A stretch of 8,109 nt of DNA, from contig WQZL01000113.1 of the NCBI GenBank assembly GCA_009780755.1, positions 1 through 8,109 on the forward strand. Reading direction: 5' to 3'. A program made the position numbers and the translations under genes. The notes beneath the pieces were generated by a model. It was not told where the DNA came from. It ran no database searches and was given only the letters and a program-made list of their open reading frames with translations. Positions 6,069-8,109 of the stretch are shown here, one piece after another. Within the stretch, counting starts at the first letter, position 1, and every line of letters begins with the position of its first letter. The stretch comes from Promicromonosporaceae bacterium (GTDB lineage Bacteria > Actinomycetota > Actinomycetes > Actinomycetales > Cellulomonadaceae).

Positions 6069-7567
6069 GGGCGGGGCACAGTGGTCGGAATCCAGGCGCC
6101 GTCGGGGCTGCTGCAGGTAGGCATATCCGGGCGTGGTGAGTAGCCCGTTACGCCGCCTGGCATGTAGGCCACTGCGCACTCGCCTGTTATTACGGACACG
6201 CTGTTCTCATGGGCGGTGGAGTCACGCCATCGTATTTCATCGTGCTCGGCAAAAGCGCCTGTTATGTTCCCTCTGTCGATAGTTCGTCCCTGCGTTTCGC
6301 TGTTTTGGAATCCATGTTCTAGGCGAGTTACATCAGGGTCAGCAGCTACCGCATTTCCGTGGAGTAATCCGCCCAGCGAGCGCTGAGGTAGCCAGGTCAC
6401 AAAGTCATTTGGCGAGACTATCGCGAACACTTGAGTATCGGGGCCACATTGGAGATCTGCGATGCCGCCTGTGTTATGTCCGAGTCCAGCTGATCCAAGG
6501 TGAAGCACTGCGGTAGGACACATTCCAAGAGATTGAGCGATCCCAACTGAGGCTCCGCCGTATGAATATCCTATAACCGAAGTCCGTTGGTGGGGATGCA
6601 CAGGAAGTCCGGCGAAAAAGGTACTCAGATTGGCACCCAAGTTGCCTGAAGCGTCAGCGTGAAGAGCAGAGAAAAGATTCTGTGGAAATCGACCATCACC
6701 GAAGCCGAACACCACAGTGTCTCCGGCTCCACGCCCATTGGCAACAGCGAAATATCCGTGAGTGTGATTGTCCGCGTTTGTGAAGTCTCCAATGCGAGTG
6801 TTGGTTCCTGGGACGTAAATGCTGACATTACTCACTGATTTTGGAATGTCACCACTGCTATCAAAATCACCAAAATACGTGATTATTGAATGATTTTCCC
6901 AATCGAAGGCGATTACGTGCGGTACTGGTCGCCGCTGTATTTGACCGCTGTGGTCTTCGTAAATGACAAAGTCGCCAAGATATTGCGTCAATACTCCTCG
7001 GGCTGCGAGCAACTGTCTCGCTAAATCAATATCGATCGCGCTCATATGACTGCCTGGAATCCAGAGAGGGGCCATTAGTTCATCACGCGTCACTCCAAGC
7101 TCTTCCAACGAACCGTATATTTCTTCAAGCATCATCGCCATGTTGATGTTGTTTGCTTGTGCGCGGTAGCCGATGGGTATGCCGTTGAGGTTGCCGATGA
7201 TGGCTGGGCTGGTGTTTATGAGGGCTTCGCGTTGGGTGGGGCTGAGGGTGTCCCATAAGGAGCGGACTTGTGCGTGGTCGCCTAGCGCGGCGAGGAGGTT
7301 GGCAAGTTGGGCAGGTTCTAGGCCGTTGCGGATCTGGTTCCAATTGTCCAGGCTTAGTAGCGGCCCAAAGTTGAACGAACCATCCGGGTTGAAGGATTGC
7401 CCGATAGCAATGATCTGCTTCCGGAAACTCTCCATAAGATCAGCCAACCGACGGGCATGGTTGGCGTATTGCCGGTCACGACCGGCTACCTCGTCTGCGT
7501 CTTCAGCAAAGATACGGTTACTCTTCCGGATGTTAGTGCCCTGCTCACCGTTACTAGTCTTGTGCAT
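6065..7567 (-). CDS. DUF1023 (Abhydrolase_8) alpha/beta hydrolase
   Basis: A 500-residue hydrolase of the actinobacterial DUF1023 family, whose natural substrates are unknown; a lipase or esterase activity is plausible. Residues 1-100 are helical and charged. At 105-143 is the family block L-W-D-T-L-S-P-T-Q, then I-G-N-L-N-G-I-P, then R-A-Q-A-N. The hydrolase core shows Y-V-P-G-T-N-T (251-257), G-D-T-V-V-F-G-F-G (282-290) and the nucleophile elbow G-Y-S-Y-G with Ser335. Likely partners are Asp388 (S-P-N-D-F) and His442, with His418 as an alternative. ATG 7567 is preferred because AAGGAG sits 8 nt upstream. A GTG at 7687 in the same frame, after AAGGGG, would add 40 residues. No signal peptide is seen, and no clear W-x-G or Y-x-x-x-D/E type VII secretion motif. 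It is flanked by paralogous small membrane proteins, and its stop overlaps the next start as ATGA. Residues about 80-142 use different codons from the rest. Confidence 0.87.
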   Translation of the reverse strand: MHKTSNGEQGTNIRKSNRIFAEDADEVAGRDRQYANHARRLADLMESFRKQIIAIGQSFNPDGSFNFGPLLSLDNWNQIRNGLEPAQLANLLAALGDHAQVRSLWDTLSPTQREALINTSPAIIGNLNGIPIGYRAQANNINMAMMLEEIYGSLEELGVTRDELMAPLWIPGSHMSAIDIDLARQLLAARGVLTQYLGDFVIYEDHSGQIQRRPVPHVIAFDWENHSIITYFGDFDSSGDIPKSVSNVSIYVPGTNTRIGDFTNADNHTHGYFAVANGRGAGDTVVFGFGDGRFPQNLFSALHADASGNLGANLSTFFAGLPVHPHQRTSVIGYSYGGASVGIAQSLGMCPTAVLHLGSAGLGHNTGGIADLQCGPDTQVFAIVSPNDFVTWLPQRSLGGLLHGNAVAADPDVTRLEHGFQNSETQGRTIDRGNITGAFAEHDEIRWRDSTAHENSVSVITGECAVAYMPGGVTGYSPRPDMPTCSSPDGAWIPTTVPRP

Positions 7568-7575
7568 GGCATCAT

Positions 7576-7581
7576 CTCCTT
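7576..7581 (-). promoter_or_regulatory. Ribosome-binding site deciding the hydrolase start
   Basis: AAGGAG lies 8 nt upstream of ATG 7567, ideal spacing for a Shine-Dalgarno. It favours the 500-residue form of the hydrolase over the 540-residue form that would begin at GTG 7687. Confidence 0.75.
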
Positions 7582-7609
7582 CCGTGGATTTCATGGGTTT
7601 GGCGATCCG

Positions 7610-7638
7610 AGTATCGGCCAGGAAGCCCAAATCGGCAA
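7610..7638 (-). promoter_or_regulatory. Candidate internal promoter before the hydrolase
   Basis: On the minus strand TTGCCG (7633-7638) and GATACT (7610-7615) are separated by exactly 17 nt, each matching the sigma-70-type consensus at four of six positions. Transcription would start near 7603, giving a leader of about 36 nt with the AAGGAG site inside it. It lies in the 146-bp gap between the 119-aa gene and the hydrolase, the only sizeable gap in the operon. If it is used, the GTG 7687 start for the hydrolase is less likely. Confidence 0.35.
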
Positions 7639-7713
7639 CAAGCCATACGATCACTCCTGTGAACTGCAAGGTATTCTCATCTCCCACAGCGTACCCCTTT
7701 TAGTTCGTGGTCG

Positions 7714-8073
7714 CTACTCAATGGTCAGCCAGGTATGCAACAAGCCAATAAACGGCAAAATTCCCAGCAAAGACGTGGCGCCCAAGCTGACCCCAGCAAT
7801 TATGGGTGGGTGCACTTGCTTGTCTGCTTTCTTTGACATCACAGCGTTGAATAAAGATGCAACAAGCCCCGATAAGGCTGCGGCATACATGACTATAAGC
7901 ACCCAGGCGTCAAGATGTCCCCCTCCCCTTCCCCTTCCCCACCAGACGATAATTCCGAGAAAGACAATAGCGCCGATAAGCGATAGCGCAAAAGAAATGC
8001 CCGCCAACAGTTTGTGCACGCATAACAATTGATTGACTGAGCCTTGTCTCATTAATGTAAGTGTGCAACACAT
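7714..8073 (-). CDS. Small three-helix membrane protein, paralogue of the 138-aa protein
   Basis: A 119-residue membrane protein of unrecognised family. Predicted helices lie at about 22-45, 56-78 and 91-116. The first loop is Gly/Arg-rich (G-R-G-R-G-G-G-H, 46-53) and a lysine-rich loop (80-85) follows helix 2. It resembles the 138-aa protein encoded just after the hydrolase in helix sequence, order and spacing, but lacks that protein's extra N-terminal stretch. ATG 8073 is chosen because AGGAGGT (8083-8089) lies 9 nt upstream; the in-frame ATG at 8052 has no such site. Its start overlaps the stop of a preceding reading frame as TGATG, which suggests that it continues an operon from beyond the window. 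The Gly/Arg loop is encoded by a hexamer-like G-rich tract that could fold as a G-quadruplex in the mRNA. Confidence 0.75.
   Translation of the reverse strand: MCCTLTLMRQGSVNQLLCVHKLLAGISFALSLIGAIVFLGIIVWWGRGRGGGHLDAWVLIVMYAAALSGLVASLFNAVMSKKADKQVHPPIIAGVSLGATSLLGILPFIGLLHTWLTIE
7919..7940 (-). repeat. G-rich hexamer-like tract with G-quadruplex potential
   Basis: The minus (coding) strand reads GGGG-AA-GGGG-AA-GGGG-A-GGGGG: four runs of at least four G with loops of one or two bases. This meets the usual quadruplex pattern. It lies inside the 119-aa gene and encodes its Gly/Arg loop. Gain or loss of a GGGGAA unit would add or remove a Gly-Arg pair without breaking the frame. Confidence 0.7.
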
Positions 8074-8109
8074 CAGCCAACCACCTCCTCAAACATGTTT
8101 CGCGTTCGC
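8073..8109 (-). CDS. C-terminal end of an unknown upstream gene (partial)
   Basis: One minus-strand frame enters from the window's right edge, reads R-T-R-N-M-F-E-E-V-V-G and stops at TGA 8075-8073. That stop overlaps the next gene's ATG as TGATG, the same tight arrangement as the other junctions of this operon. Only eleven residues are visible, so the product cannot be named. It could also be a chance open frame. Confidence 0.35.
   Translation of the reverse strand, partial: RTRNMFEEVVG

Noticed and set aside
6069..6179. N-terminal extension of the 138-aa protein to 175 residues
   Set aside because: The added residues are an out-of-frame reading of the hydrolase C-terminus, rich in Arg and Pro, whereas the ATGA overlap start at 6068 fits the operon pattern.
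7568..7687. 40-residue N-terminal extension of the hydrolase from GTG 7687
   Set aside because: Although AAGGGG precedes the GTG, ATG 7567 has a better-placed AAGGAG and a possible promoter lies within the extension. Kept only as an alternative start.
7397..8032. Plus-strand 211-codon open frame
   Set aside because: It lies antisense to the 119-aa gene and the hydrolase N-terminus, crosses both and their gap, shows no recognisable domain, and conflicts with well-supported minus-strand genes with ribosome-binding sites.

Overview
The window looks like chromosomal DNA of a moderately high-GC actinobacterium, possibly of the Actinomycetaceae type. This rests on the kinds of genes present: a single-chain S9 peptidase, a YaaC-like remnant and a DUF1023 (Abhydrolase_8) hydrolase, a family largely seen in actinobacteria. 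It also rests on the G+C-rich codon use of the left half. No rRNA, tRNA, CRISPR array or insertion sequence was recognised.

Left half (about 200-4372, G+C-rich by eye) holds ordinary-looking genes. A plus-strand prolyl-oligopeptidase-family serine peptidase (200-2188) meets a minus-strand DHA3-type MFS drug exporter (2177-3457) tail to tail, with 12 bp of shared coding sequence. Just upstream of the exporter on the same strand is an AraC-family regulator with a GyrI-like ligand-binding half (3512-4372). Regulator and exporter probably form a drug- or metabolite-responsive efflux cassette.

The junction (4373-4806) has no intact gene. It contains a short plus-strand remnant (about 4565-4729) that resembles the C-terminal part of actinobacterial YaaC-like proteins. 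This suggests past deletion or insertion here.

Right half (4807-8109, minus strand, visibly lower G+C) is a compact accessory operon that continues out of the window. In transcription order it contains: the last codons of an unknown gene; a 119-aa three-helix membrane protein; a 500-aa DUF1023 alpha/beta hydrolase with a Gly-Tyr-Ser-Tyr-Gly nucleophile elbow; a 138-aa three-helix membrane protein; and a 282-aa membrane protein built from two copies of a two-helix unit. The hydrolase and the two genes after it are joined by ATGA stop/start overlaps. The 119-aa and 138-aa proteins appear to be paralogues placed on either side of the hydrolase.

The most interesting part is this operon: one soluble hydrolase with duplicated small membrane partners, one of which has an internal duplication and paired cysteines. 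An effector/immunity or envelope-lipid system is possible, but this is inference; nothing in the sequence proves secretion or toxicity.
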